In this document: positions 8,551 through 17,151 of the stretch, in pieces
Layout of the letters: every line of letters begins with the position of its first letter
Position numbering within the stretch: position 1 is the first letter of the stretch
Origin: Thermoplasmatales archaeon
GTDB taxonomy: Archaea; Thermoplasmatota; Thermoplasmata; Methanomassiliicoccales; Methanomethylophilaceae
Assembly: GCA_012520845.1 (NCBI GenBank)
Contig: JAAYNL010000019.1
Location: forward strand, 62,001 to 126,000
Reading direction: 5' to 3'
DNA length: 64,000 bases
Position numbers and translations under genes: made by a program
The notes under the pieces: generated by a model
Database searches by the model: none
What the model was told of the DNA's origin: nothing
What the model saw: the letters and a program-made list of their open reading frames with translations, nothing else

Positions 8551-9876
8551 TTACGCCTCCAGGGCATCCAGATACATTTGGTAGGTTATCGTCGTCGTGA
8601 TGTCCTTGGAGACGTCCAAATGGCCGTCCTCGACGCCGTCGTGCAAATACGGAAGGTATTTGTCGAGATAGTCCTGGAACATCTCGTCGCCGTAGCCGTC
8701 GAAAATGTTCGGATACAGTATCTCTGCGACGTACGCCACTCTTATCGGGACGGGGATGCTGGCGTTGACGTAGACTATCTTCTCGTATTTGGCAGACGCC
8801 TTCAAAATTGCCATCTGATCTTTGGTTGGCCTCTCCCATTCTTTCTTGATGTCGAGCTTCTTCAAATCCAGGGTTCTGTAGCTTATGATGTAATCAGCAT
8901 TATCGTACTTTGTTATGGCATCCCCCGTCAACGATATCGTCGTATCGCCTTCAAATCCAGAGATGTCGTTCCCGCCAGCCATCTTGGTGATGATTGCATA
9001 ATGGGAATATCTTTCCGATATGTGCACATACCTGCTCAGGGATATGCAATCGGCCTTATTGACGCCTTTGAGTTTCTTGGCGACGTTTTCCATGATAGCC
9101 ACGCCGTCGGCACACACGTTGTAACCCCTCTCCTCGTAATCGCCGCCGAACAGGAACCCAATCTTCAAGGCGGAGTTGGCAAAACCGATCGGGCTGGTGC
9201 AATCAACGTGTATTAATGGTACTCCCGCAGCTTCGAGGTCGCTTCTGTATTCGGCCACGGCAGGTTCGGTCATGTACAATATGGCGCCAACGCCGCCCTC
9301 GTCTGAAAGATTTGAGCTGAGGGTTTTGAAACTCGCATACGTCGCTTTGTTGATATATCGGGTCCCGTCCAGCCTAAAGATGCTTGGATCGTTGAGAATG
9401 TATGCCTGTTCGCAAGGGAATTCGTTTGCCCCGAAACCCGCCAACACATCCTTCGCGCCGAGGGAAATAATGAAGGAAAGCATGTCCGGGTTCATGGTCA
9501 CGACGTTTTTCAACGGGTATTTGACGGAAATTACGTTGTCGCTGTCGTCGACAACATTGATGGTCGTCTCGTCTCTGGCAACAATTTTCTTCAGAGCTTC
9601 GACGTCATTGGAATCGACTTTGCCGTCGTTGTTCACGTCGGCGAACGTATATTCGTCCGAGGTCCCGTCGGCTATTATCTCGTTCAGCTTATCGAGGTCG
9701 GCCTGGTCGATTTTGTGGTCGCCGTCGACGTTGCCCATTATCGCGAGGGTCATGCCGGACAGGTCTGTTGCCCTGACCTTCCTAGTCACCTCCTCGTCGT
9801 CCATTGTTATGTAAATCCCGACGGCGGCAACCGCGACGATGGCGACTACCCCTATCGTAATCAATTTAGCGTTCAT
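8551..9876 (-). CDS. Membrane-anchored substrate-binding protein with dockerin-like module (SBP3)
   Basis: A 441-residue protein, close paralog of SBP4 next door. Hydrophobic anchor at residues 1-25, dockerin-like pair of calcium loops at about 48-100 (NVDGDHKIDQAD, DVNNDGKVDSND), then the binding domain. The ATG at 9876 is the natural start. Unlike the other transporter units it has no TGGA-N8-TCCAA palindrome upstream; SBP4 is transcribed towards it but a terminator hairpin lies between. It therefore may be expressed differently from its twin. Presumed partner: a FecCD importer; ligand unknown. Confidence 0.85.
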   Translation of the reverse strand: MNAKLITIGVVAIVAVAAVGIYITMDDEEVTRKVRATDLSGMTLAIMGNVDGDHKIDQADLDKLNEIIADGTSDEYTFADVNNDGKVDSNDVEALKKIVARDETTINVVDDSDNVISVKYPLKNVVTMNPDMLSFIISLGAKDVLAGFGANEFPCEQAYILNDPSIFRLDGTRYINKATYASFKTLSSNLSDEGGVGAILYMTEPAVAEYRSDLEAAGVPLIHVDCTSPIGFANSALKIGFLFGGDYEERGYNVCADGVAIMENVAKKLKGVNKADCISLSRYVHISERYSHYAIITKMAGGNDISGFEGDTTISLTGDAITKYDNADYIISYRTLDLKKLDIKKEWERPTKDQMAILKASAKYEKIVYVNASIPVPIRVAYVAEILYPNIFDGYGDEMFQDYLDKYLPYLHDGVEDGHLDVSKDITTTITYQMYLDALEA

Positions 9877-9999
9877 ATTAATCCCTAATATAGTAACACG
9901 TAATTAAGATTAATAACATTTCGATTCATGCATACCGGTCACTGATTGTGACGCCGAACGGCTGTTGCACATTTCGCTATCGCGAATCGTTTTATATAA

Positions 10000-10022
10000 A
10001 AACGAAAAGGGGATACCCCTTT
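10000..10022 (-). terminator. Hairpin plus T run at the end of SBP4
   Basis: AAAGGGG and CCCCTTT (10006-10022) form a 7-bp stem overlapping the SBP4 stop codon. On the minus strand it is followed by CGTTTTTATA. This should end SBP4 transcripts before SBP3. Confidence 0.65.
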
Positions 10023-11349
10023 AGGTTTGTGCATCGATTTCCGCTTTGTACATCTGATAGGTCACCACGGTCGTAACGTCTTTGGAAACGTCCAATTTCC
10101 CGCCCTCGGCGTTCTCTTTCAGATACGCCAGATAATTGTCAACGAATTCCTGGAACGCCTCGTCACCATACCCTTTAAAAACGGTTGGGTGAAGTATTTC
10201 GGCAACGTATGCCACCCTGACGGGTACTGGGATGCTGGCGTTGAGGTAGACCAGGCCCTCGTACGACCCAGAAGCCTCTAGTATGGCTTTCTGTTCATTG
10301 TTTGGCTTTTCCCATACGTCGACAGAGGTGTATTTCCCCAAATCCAGCGTCCTGAAGCTTACGATGTATTCAACGCCGTCGTATTTGGTAATGGCATCAC
10401 CTTTCAAGGCGGTGGAACTCGTACCTTCCAAGTCGGTCAAGTTGTTCCCGCCTGAAAGTTCGGTAAGCAAGGTATATTGGGAATTCTTCTGGGTTAAGGA
10501 AACGGTCATTGTCAACGAAATGCAGTCCGTCTTCTTGACACCCTTTAGTTTCCCTGCGACGTGGTCCATTATGGCAACGCTATCTCTGCATATGTCCAGA
10601 CCCTTTTTCTCGAAATCGCCGCCGAAGAGGAATCCGAGTTTCAAGGCCGAGCCTGCGTAATCCAGAGGATTGCTGGCATTGACCCACAGCAGGGGGATTC
10701 CCGCGGCTTCAAAATCGCTCCTGTATCCGCCTAGTGCGGCCTCGGACATATACAGTATGGCCCCAATACCGCCCTCTTTGGAAAGATTCGAACTGAGGGT
10801 TTTGAAATTGGCGTATCCCGCCTTGGTGAACGCCCTCGTCCCGCCCAGGTCCACGATACCTTCAACATCCTTTATGTAAGCCTGTTCAATGGGGTAGGAA
10901 GTGGATACGTAACCAGCCAAAACGTCCTTTCCCCCAAGCGCTATCATGAGTGAAAGCATATCCGCCGTCAGACTAACGACGTTCCTCAACGGGTATTTTA
11001 TCGTAATTATGTTCGAGTTGTCGTCGACGACGTAGACGGTTGTCTTCTCCCTGGCGACGATCTTCTTCAAAGCCACGACATCATTGGAGTCCACTTTACC
11101 ATCATTGTTAACATCGGCGAACGCATAGCTATCCGCTGTGCCGTCGGCAATGATCTCGTTGAGTTTGTCGACATCCGCCTGGTCTATTTTGTGGTCTCCG
11201 TCGACGTTGCCCATGATTGCCAACGTCATCCCGGACAAGTCCGCGAATCTGTCTTCCTTTATGTCTTCGTCGCCCATCAGAAAATAAATCCCGACGGCCG
11301 ATGCTGCCACGATTGCGACGATTCCGACTGCGATTAGTTTGGCATCCAT
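10021..11349 (-). CDS. Membrane-anchored substrate-binding protein with dockerin-like module (SBP4)
   Basis: A 442-residue paralog of SBP3, probably from tandem duplication. Hydrophobic anchor at residues 1-25; two calcium loops at about 47-99 (NVDGDHKIDQAD, DVNNDGKVDSND) nearly identical to SBP3; then the binding domain with the shared end segment. The ATG at 11349 is preceded by AGGTG at six bases; the in-frame sequence further upstream runs through the promoter and is not coding. Divergent from the permease-permease-ATPase operon 11502-14477, which it most likely serves. Extracytoplasmic, anchored; ligand unknown. Confidence 0.87.
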   Translation of the reverse strand: MDAKLIAVGIVAIVAASAVGIYFLMGDEDIKEDRFADLSGMTLAIMGNVDGDHKIDQADVDKLNEIIADGTADSYAFADVNNDGKVDSNDVVALKKIVAREKTTVYVVDDNSNIITIKYPLRNVVSLTADMLSLMIALGGKDVLAGYVSTSYPIEQAYIKDVEGIVDLGGTRAFTKAGYANFKTLSSNLSKEGGIGAILYMSEAALGGYRSDFEAAGIPLLWVNASNPLDYAGSALKLGFLFGGDFEKKGLDICRDSVAIMDHVAGKLKGVKKTDCISLTMTVSLTQKNSQYTLLTELSGGNNLTDLEGTSSTALKGDAITKYDGVEYIVSFRTLDLGKYTSVDVWEKPNNEQKAILEASGSYEGLVYLNASIPVPVRVAYVAEILHPTVFKGYGDEAFQEFVDNYLAYLKENAEGGKLDVSKDVTTVVTYQMYKAEIDAQT

Positions 11350-11396
11350 AACTGCACCTACCATGAAAGATAAATACCAATGTATATATAATATAT

Positions 11397-11416
11397 TGGA
11401 TTTTACAACCATCCAA
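11397..11416. promoter_or_regulatory. Palindromic operator with longer spacer in divergent promoter, copy E
   Basis: TTGGAT and ATCCAA half-sites as in the other copies but with four more bases between them (TGGA-N12-TCCAA). It sits between SBP4 and the divergent permease operon. A second inverted pair, CCAAT (11377-11381) and ATTGG (11395-11399), flanks the TATATATAATATA promoter core on its SBP4 side. Confidence 0.5.
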
Positions 11417-11501
11417 TAATACATATATTTTATCATTTTGTGAAAGATAATCATAATTATATTTGAAACAGTATTACGATACACTGCGACACGGAGGAAA
11501 C

Positions 11502-12584
11502 ATGGAAAAGACTGTTGGAGCGGATGCCGTTTGGGCATACAGGAAGGATGTGGCGAAACGCATATCCTTCATAACAATTTGCATAGTCTCTGTATTCTTC
11601 GTCATACTTCTTTCAGGTTCCATCGGCACCACATATGGATTTTGGGACGTTTACGAAGTGATTTATGAACGCATCATGGGAATCACGCACCCCACGGCAA
11701 GTCCCGAATGGTGGAGAAGCCATTACATTTGGAACAATTCCCTGCCCCCAATCATAATCAGCGTCATAGCCGGCGCCGGGCTTGCCATCGGGGGGACCGT
11801 CATGCAAAGCCTCATGGGGAATCCGTTGGCGGACCCATACACCACAGGGATATCCAGCGGTGCCAGCCTCGGGGCGGTTTCGGCGATTGTCACGGGGTTT
11901 ACGTTCAGCTCGATCTCCGGCGAGATGGGCATAGTCTCCAGCGCGTTCCTCGGCGCGCTCATACCCGCGTTTCTGGTCATATTCCTGACGCGTTTCGTCG
12001 GCAATTCGCCCACGACCATGATCCTCATTGGCGTGGCAATATCGTATTTCTTTAACTCAATGGTCACCTACCTGATGATTACGACCGACACCGACAAGCT
12101 CCAGGAGGCGTTCTTGTGGCAGATTGGCTCGGTTTCCGGCACCGGATGGGGAGATATACCTCTCATGCTGACCATCGTCGTTTTTTCCGGCATAGCCGTC
12201 GGCCTGGTTTCCAACAAACTGAATCTGATGATGCTTGGGGATAAAAGCGCGAAAAGCATGGGTCTCGACATCGAGAACTTCAGGACCCTCTGCCTGCTGC
12301 TCCTCGCTTTCCTCGTGGCTTCCATAATAAGCTACACGGGCATCATCGGCTTCGTGGGCCTAATCACCCCGCACGTCGTTAGGTTCATAATCGGCGGCGA
12401 CAACAGGTTCGTCGCACCGGCGTCGGTCGCTATGGGAGCCTTCATCCTGGTTTCCGCCAACCTGATTTCCAATTTGCTTATGCCGATAGGCGATATCCCC
12501 ATAGGTGTCGTGATGTCCTTTGTCGGGGCACCGATATTCCTTTATCTCATTCTCAGAAGCAAGGCCGGGAGGGATATGTTCTGA
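11502..12584 (+). CDS. FecCD/BtuC-family ABC permease (first of pair)
   Basis: A 360-residue importer permease with the MGNPLADPYTTGISSGAS motif and the late GIIGFVGLITPHVVRF segment. The ATG at 11502 is chosen because GGAGG lies four bases before it; an in-frame ATG 13 codons earlier has no such site. First gene of a complete permease-permease-ATPase operon. Membrane; forms the channel with the next gene. Confidence 0.93.
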   Translation: MEKTVGADAVWAYRKDVAKRISFITICIVSVFFVILLSGSIGTTYGFWDVYEVIYERIMGITHPTASPEWWRSHYIWNNSLPPIIISVIAGAGLAIGGTVMQSLMGNPLADPYTTGISSGASLGAVSAIVTGFTFSSISGEMGIVSSAFLGALIPAFLVIFLTRFVGNSPTTMILIGVAISYFFNSMVTYLMITTDTDKLQEAFLWQIGSVSGTGWGDIPLMLTIVVFSGIAVGLVSNKLNLMMLGDKSAKSMGLDIENFRTLCLLLLAFLVASIISYTGIIGFVGLITPHVVRFIIGGDNRFVAPASVAMGAFILVSANLISNLLMPIGDIPIGVVMSFVGAPIFLYLILRSKAGRDMF

Positions 12585-13642
12585 AGGAATATGATTTCAG
12601 CGAATACAAAAGGGAAACTTGGAAAAAATTGATTTTCTTCCTGCTTTGCATAATCGGGTCTGTGTTTCTGTTTGTCTACTCCCTGGGGGTGGGGCACTTC
12701 GATTGCGGCATCCTCGAAGCATTCGACATAATAGGGAAATCCCTAAGGGGCGAGGAATTGGCCAGACAGACGAAACACATCATTTGGTACGGACGTACGC
12801 CCTCTGGACTGATGGCGATTGCCGCCGGGGCGATACTGGCGGCGGGAGGGGGCGTCATGCAGACCCTCCTAAGGAACCCGTTGGCCGACCCATATTCCAT
12901 GGGGATTTCCTCGGGTGCTCTATTCGGGGTTTCGATAGCCGTCATAATGGGCATCTCCATTTACGACTCCAGCCAAAGCTATGCGGTGATACTGAACGCG
13001 TTCGTATTCGCCCTCGTGCCCATGGCAATCATCCTGATGGCTTCCAGAAGGGGTGACATGACCCCTTCCAAAATAATTCTGACGGGTATCGCCGTGATGT
13101 TCGTATTTTCCGCCTTCTCAACAACGCTCATGCTTACGACGGACTCGGAGACATTGGCCACGGTTTATTCCTGGAGGGTCGGCACTCTTGACGGCATCAG
13201 TTGGGCATCCTTGGGCATCGTTTCCGTCGTAGGCGTCATCGGAATATCGTTCCTGCTTACTCAGGCACGCAAATATAATGTCATGACCGCCGGCGACAAC
13301 AGCGCGAAATCGATGGGTGTCGATCCCAAAAGGACGACGTTGGTTGGGATGACGGTCATATCCCTTATGACGGCTACCGTCGTGTGTTTCACCGGCACAA
13401 TCGGGTTTGTCGGTCTTGTGGGACCGCACATCGCAAGGCTTTTCGTGGGATCCGAATCCAAATTCCTAATACCCGCAGCAGCGGGATTCGGTGGCATCTT
13501 CCTATTGGCATCGAGCTGCGTCGCAAGGGTTTCTGGCCCGTTGGGACTTCCCGTCGGCGTTATTAGCGCCATGGTAGGTTGCCCATTATTCATAATAATC
13601 CTTGTAAAAATGAGATCCAACGTATGGGGGAGCGGAGTCTGA
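12581..13642 (+). CDS. FecCD/BtuC-family ABC permease (second of pair), probable CTG start
   Basis: Importer permease with LRNPLADPYSMGISSGA and GTIGFVGLVGPHIARL. The first standard start is TTG at 12629, but the frame already codes before it: residues KEYDFSEYKRETWKK match the charged N-terminal stretch of its paralogs. The best start is CTG at 12581, overlapping the preceding TGA (CTGA) with GGGAGGG seven bases upstream. That is the same overlap geometry as the TTGA starts of the other two permease pairs. From 12581 the protein has 353 residues, normal for the family; from 12629 it has 337. Confidence 0.9.
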   Translation: MKEYDFSEYKRETWKKLIFFLLCIIGSVFLFVYSLGVGHFDCGILEAFDIIGKSLRGEELARQTKHIIWYGRTPSGLMAIAAGAILAAGGGVMQTLLRNPLADPYSMGISSGALFGVSIAVIMGISIYDSSQSYAVILNAFVFALVPMAIILMASRRGDMTPSKIILTGIAVMFVFSAFSTTLMLTTDSETLATVYSWRVGTLDGISWASLGIVSVVGVIGISFLLTQARKYNVMTAGDNSAKSMGVDPKRTTLVGMTVISLMTATVVCFTGTIGFVGLVGPHIARLFVGSESKFLIPAAAGFGGIFLLASSCVARVSGPLGLPVGVISAMVGCPLFIIILVKMRSNVWGSGV

Positions 13643-13643
13643 A

Positions 13644-14477
13644 ATGAAGATAGACATCAAAGAAATGGGTTTTGGCTACACCGCCACGCCTGTGCTGAAA
13701 GGGATAAACCTGGCAATCGGAGGGAATCAACTCGTTTCCATACTTGGCCCAAATGGCGTGGGAAAATCCACACTGATTCACTGCATCAACAAAATCCTAT
13801 CGCCGAAAGAAGGCGTTGTGCTCCTCAATGACGTCGACGTCTCCGAAATAACCATTAAAGACTTGGCAAAGGAGATTGGATACGTTCCATATTCCACGAC
13901 CACGTCGTTCCCATTGTCGGTCGTCGACACCGTGCTCATGGGCAGGCACCCCCACAGCAAATGGAAAACAACGGACGAGGATTTGCAGAAGGTCTACGAA
14001 ACGCTTGACCTCCTAGGCATAGAACACCTTGCCATGAGATCTTTCAACCAGTTATCGGCGGGGCAACACCAGAAGGTCATGCTCGCAAGGGGTTTGGTCC
14101 AAGAGCCGAAAGTACTCCTCCTGGACGAACCGACGGCCAACCTTGACATCAAACACCAAATGGAGGTCGCAAGAATCATGCGAGACCTTGCCCATGAAAA
14201 GGGGATTACCGTCATCATGATTAGCCACGACATCAATATTGCCGCTACGTACTCAGACAACGTAATCCTGATGTACGAAGGCAGCATATTTGCCGTCGGC
14301 ACGCCGCATGAGGTCATAACGAAGGAGAACATCAAAAAAGTCTATGGCGTGGAATCGGAGGTGGTGGATTTCCGAGGCAAGCCCCACCTGGTCCTCATCG
14401 ATGAAAAATTGAAGAACCTTGAACTTCCGAAAGACTCCTACGTCTCGATGAGGGCGCAGGAAACCGCGGCCAGATGA
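13644..14477 (+). CDS. FecE/BtuD-type ABC importer ATPase
   Basis: A 277-residue ATPase with Walker A GPNGVGKST, signature LSAGQHQK and Walker B LLLDEP. It starts one base after the permease stop with GGAGCGGAG before it, so it is the third gene of the 11502 operon. Close paralog of the minus-strand ATPase at 3133. Energises uptake through the two permeases. Convergent with valS, whose stop is the next base. Confidence 0.94.
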   Translation: MKIDIKEMGFGYTATPVLKGINLAIGGNQLVSILGPNGVGKSTLIHCINKILSPKEGVVLLNDVDVSEITIKDLAKEIGYVPYSTTTSFPLSVVDTVLMGRHPHSKWKTTDEDLQKVYETLDLLGIEHLAMRSFNQLSAGQHQKVMLARGLVQEPKVLLLDEPTANLDIKHQMEVARIMRDLAHEKGITVIMISHDINIAATYSDNVILMYEGSIFAVGTPHEVITKENIKKVYGVESEVVDFRGKPHLVLIDEKLKNLELPKDSYVSMRAQETAAR

Positions 14478-17081
14478 TTATTTTTCTATCGCAATCAGCA
14501 AGTCACCCATCTGGATGGTGTCGACGGCCCTGCCGCCTAGCATCAGTTTCCGTTCCGGCTCGAAATAGCCGGGGCCGACGTCGATTTCCCTGCCGCCGAC
14601 GTCGACCTTGACGCCACCCTCGGAAAACGCCGCCGCCGCCTCGGCGGGGTCCATGCCCCCCACCGCTTCGGCGATGGCCTTGGCGTCTCCCTTGAACTCC
14701 GGCCCAAGTTTTGCGTGGACGGGTTTCATGGCGACTATCTCCTCCGAGATGTCGGCGGTTTCCGCGAAGACCACCTCAGCGGCCTTCACGGTCTCGGACA
14801 CGTCGACCTCGGACCCGGCCAGGTCCGCCACGGGTCCGCCTATCAGCTCGACGAGCGCCAACGGTGCGTTGAGCGGGATCTTGTTGTCGGACTTCCAGCC
14901 GCGGACGGCGGCGATGACGTCCCTGAGCAGGTCGCCGGCCTCCACGGCCCCGGGGTCGTCCATGACCGGCTCGGGCCAATCCGTCAAGTGAAGGCTCCTC
15001 GCGCCCTCGTGGGCGGCGAAGTGCTCCTGGTAGACGTCCTCCGTCACGTGGGGGAGGAACGGCGCCATCACCTTCAAAAGACCCAGCAAAACCGTGTACA
15101 CCGTGTACCTGGCGGCGTCGTCGTCCCTCGCCTTCACCATCTCCACGTAGTGGTCGGCGAACTCGTGCCACAGGAAATCCTCCGCTTCCCGCATGGCCTT
15201 GTCGAAGTGGTAGACGTCGAACTGGGCCGTCGCCTCCCTCAGCATGCGGGTGAACTTCGTCAGTATCCATTTGTCCAGGGTCCTCAGGGACTTCGGCTTC
15301 CCCGGCTTGGACTTTAGGAACCTGGAAGCGAACTTGCCCAGGTTGAAGATCTTGTTGCAGAGCCTCCGCCCGCGCACCACGTCCTTCTCCCGGAAGGCGT
15401 GGTCTATGCCCAAAGAGCAGGATGCCGCGTAATAGCGCAGGGCGTCGGCGCCGTATTCCTCTATGATCGGTATGGGGTCGATTACGTTGCCTATGGACGT
15501 GTGCATCGGCGTGCCGTCCGGGGCCATGATGAAGCCGTGAATCATAATGTCGTCCCACGGCCTGGATTCCTTGAGCTGCTCGCTCCTCAGTATGGAGTAG
15601 AAGGCCCACGTGCGTATGATGTCGTGGGACTGGGGCCTCATGGACATCGGGAACAGCTTCTCGTGCATGGCGGGGTCCCGCTCCCAAAACGTGTTGTACA
15701 GCGCCGATCCCGACGAATCCATCCAGGTGTCGAACACGTCCGTGCTGCCGACGAGTTCTCCGCCGCATTCCGGACACTCGGGCACGGGCGGCGCATCCTC
15801 TGTCGGGTCGCAGTAGCACATCTCCTCCGTGGCGGGCACGGCGTGGCCGCAGGCGCACTCCCAGACGGGGACCGGCGTGGCGAAAATCCTCTGCCTGCTC
15901 AGGACCCAGTCCCATTCAAGGGAGTTGACCCAGTCGTCCAGACGCGTCCTCATGAACTGGGGGTACCAGTTGATCTCGTCCGCCCTGGCCATGACCCTGT
16001 CCTTCAGGTCCACGGTCTTGAGGAACCACTGGGGCACCTGCAGGTACTCCACTGGGGCGTGGCACCTCCAGCAGACGGAGACGTTCTGGGGGCTGTCCCT
16101 CTGCTCCAGCAGCTCGCCGGATTCCCTCATGTCCTCGATTATCGCCGCACGGGCGTCGGCGACGGGCATGCCGGCGTACTTGCCGGCGAGTTCGGTCATC
16201 CTGCCGAACTCGTCGATGCCCTTCTCCATGGGAAACTTGTGCTTCATGACCCACTCAAGGTCGTCCTTGTCCCCGATGGTGCATATCATGACGTTGCCCG
16301 TGCCGAAGGCGGGGTCGACGCCCTCGTCCGCTATCACGGGGACCTCCTTGCCGAAGACGGGCGTCGTCAGCTTGCCGGCGGCCAGGATTTCCTTCTTGGA
16401 GACGTCGTCCGGGTGCACCGCGACGGCCTGGCAGGTGCAGAGCAGCTCGGGCCTGGTCGTGGCGATGACCGCGCCGCCGCCGGGGCCGCCGAATTTTATG
16501 AAATTGAGTTTGGTGACGTTGTCCCTGTATTCCACCTCCGCGTCCGCCAGGGCGGTCATGCAGCGGGGGCACCAATTCACCGGGAAGTTGCCCTTGTAGA
16601 CGAGACCCATGCGGAACAGCTTCACGAAGGAAATCTGGGTGATGCGCCTGTAATAGGGGGCGTCCGTCCTGTAGTAGATGCTGGGGTCCATGCTCTCCCC
16701 CAGGATCTCAAAGTGGTGGATCATCTCGTCGATGAAGCCGTCGGCGTACTCGGTGCACAGTTCCCTGTACTCCGACCTGGGCAGGTCCAGCTTGGTGATG
16801 CCGTGCTTTTTCTCGACGCGCACCTCGATGGGCGTGCCGTTGACGTCGAAACACAGCGGGAAGAAAACGTTGTGGCCGGTCATCCTTTTGTAGCGGGCGG
16901 CGAAATCGATCAGCGTGTAACCGGTGGCGTGGCCCAGATGCAGGGACCCGGAAGTGTACCTCGGGGGGTTGTCTATGCTGTACACGGGTTTGTCGGAGGC
17001 GGGGTCGAAACGGTAGACCCCGTCTTCTTTCCACATCCTCTGCCAGCGCCCCTCGATGGAGGCGGGGTCGTATTGGGCCAT
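14478..17081 (-). CDS. valS: Valyl-tRNA synthetase with altered KMSKS motif
   Basis: Class I synthetase of 867 residues charging tRNA-Val. The N-terminal HIGH-type motif is GSLHLGHA, followed by an archaeal ValRS-like RYKRMTGHNVFFPLCFDVNG segment. The NWCPRC and CWRCHAP cysteine pairs and a cysteine cluster near residue 420 look like zinc ribbons, and RPQSHDIIRTWAFY is typical of ValRS. The catalytic loop expected to read KMSKS reads GTPMHTSIGN, so both lysines are replaced. The identity as ValRS rather than LeuRS rests on the DVNG and RPQ.HDIIRTW motifs and the length. ATG at 17081 chosen; a GTG two codons earlier is possible. Confidence 0.9.
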   Translation of the reverse strand: MAQYDPASIEGRWQRMWKEDGVYRFDPASDKPVYSIDNPPRYTSGSLHLGHATGYTLIDFAARYKRMTGHNVFFPLCFDVNGTPIEVRVEKKHGITKLDLPRSEYRELCTEYADGFIDEMIHHFEILGESMDPSIYYRTDAPYYRRITQISFVKLFRMGLVYKGNFPVNWCPRCMTALADAEVEYRDNVTKLNFIKFGGPGGGAVIATTRPELLCTCQAVAVHPDDVSKKEILAAGKLTTPVFGKEVPVIADEGVDPAFGTGNVMICTIGDKDDLEWVMKHKFPMEKGIDEFGRMTELAGKYAGMPVADARAAIIEDMRESGELLEQRDSPQNVSVCWRCHAPVEYLQVPQWFLKTVDLKDRVMARADEINWYPQFMRTRLDDWVNSLEWDWVLSRQRIFATPVPVWECACGHAVPATEEMCYCDPTEDAPPVPECPECGGELVGSTDVFDTWMDSSGSALYNTFWERDPAMHEKLFPMSMRPQSHDIIRTWAFYSILRSEQLKESRPWDDIMIHGFIMAPDGTPMHTSIGNVIDPIPIIEEYGADALRYYAASCSLGIDHAFREKDVVRGRRLCNKIFNLGKFASRFLKSKPGKPKSLRTLDKWILTKFTRMLREATAQFDVYHFDKAMREAEDFLWHEFADHYVEMVKARDDDAARYTVYTVLLGLLKVMAPFLPHVTEDVYQEHFAAHEGARSLHLTDWPEPVMDDPGAVEAGDLLRDVIAAVRGWKSDNKIPLNAPLALVELIGGPVADLAGSEVDVSETVKAAEVVFAETADISEEIVAMKPVHAKLGPEFKGDAKAIAEAVGGMDPAEAAAAFSEGGVKVDVGGREIDVGPGYFEPERKLMLGGRAVDTIQMGDLLIAIEK

Positions 17082-17151
17082 CGGCACGCCTATGTTAAGG
17101 TTGTTGAAAAAGGTTTGCGGGTGGGCCCCTCCCGGGGCCCACCGGGAACGC

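Noticed and set aside
8248-9216. 322-codon plus-strand frame over the relic and SBP3
   Set aside because: Starts in the chelatase relic and continues antisense to SBP3; no family features.
8519-9990. Operator copy before SBP3
   Set aside because: I looked for TGGA-N8-TCCAA upstream of 9876 and found none.
14478-17081. Leucyl- instead of valyl-tRNA synthetase
   Set aside because: The DVNG segment, NWCPRC...DAEVEY and RPQSHDIIRTW motifs and the length favour ValRS.
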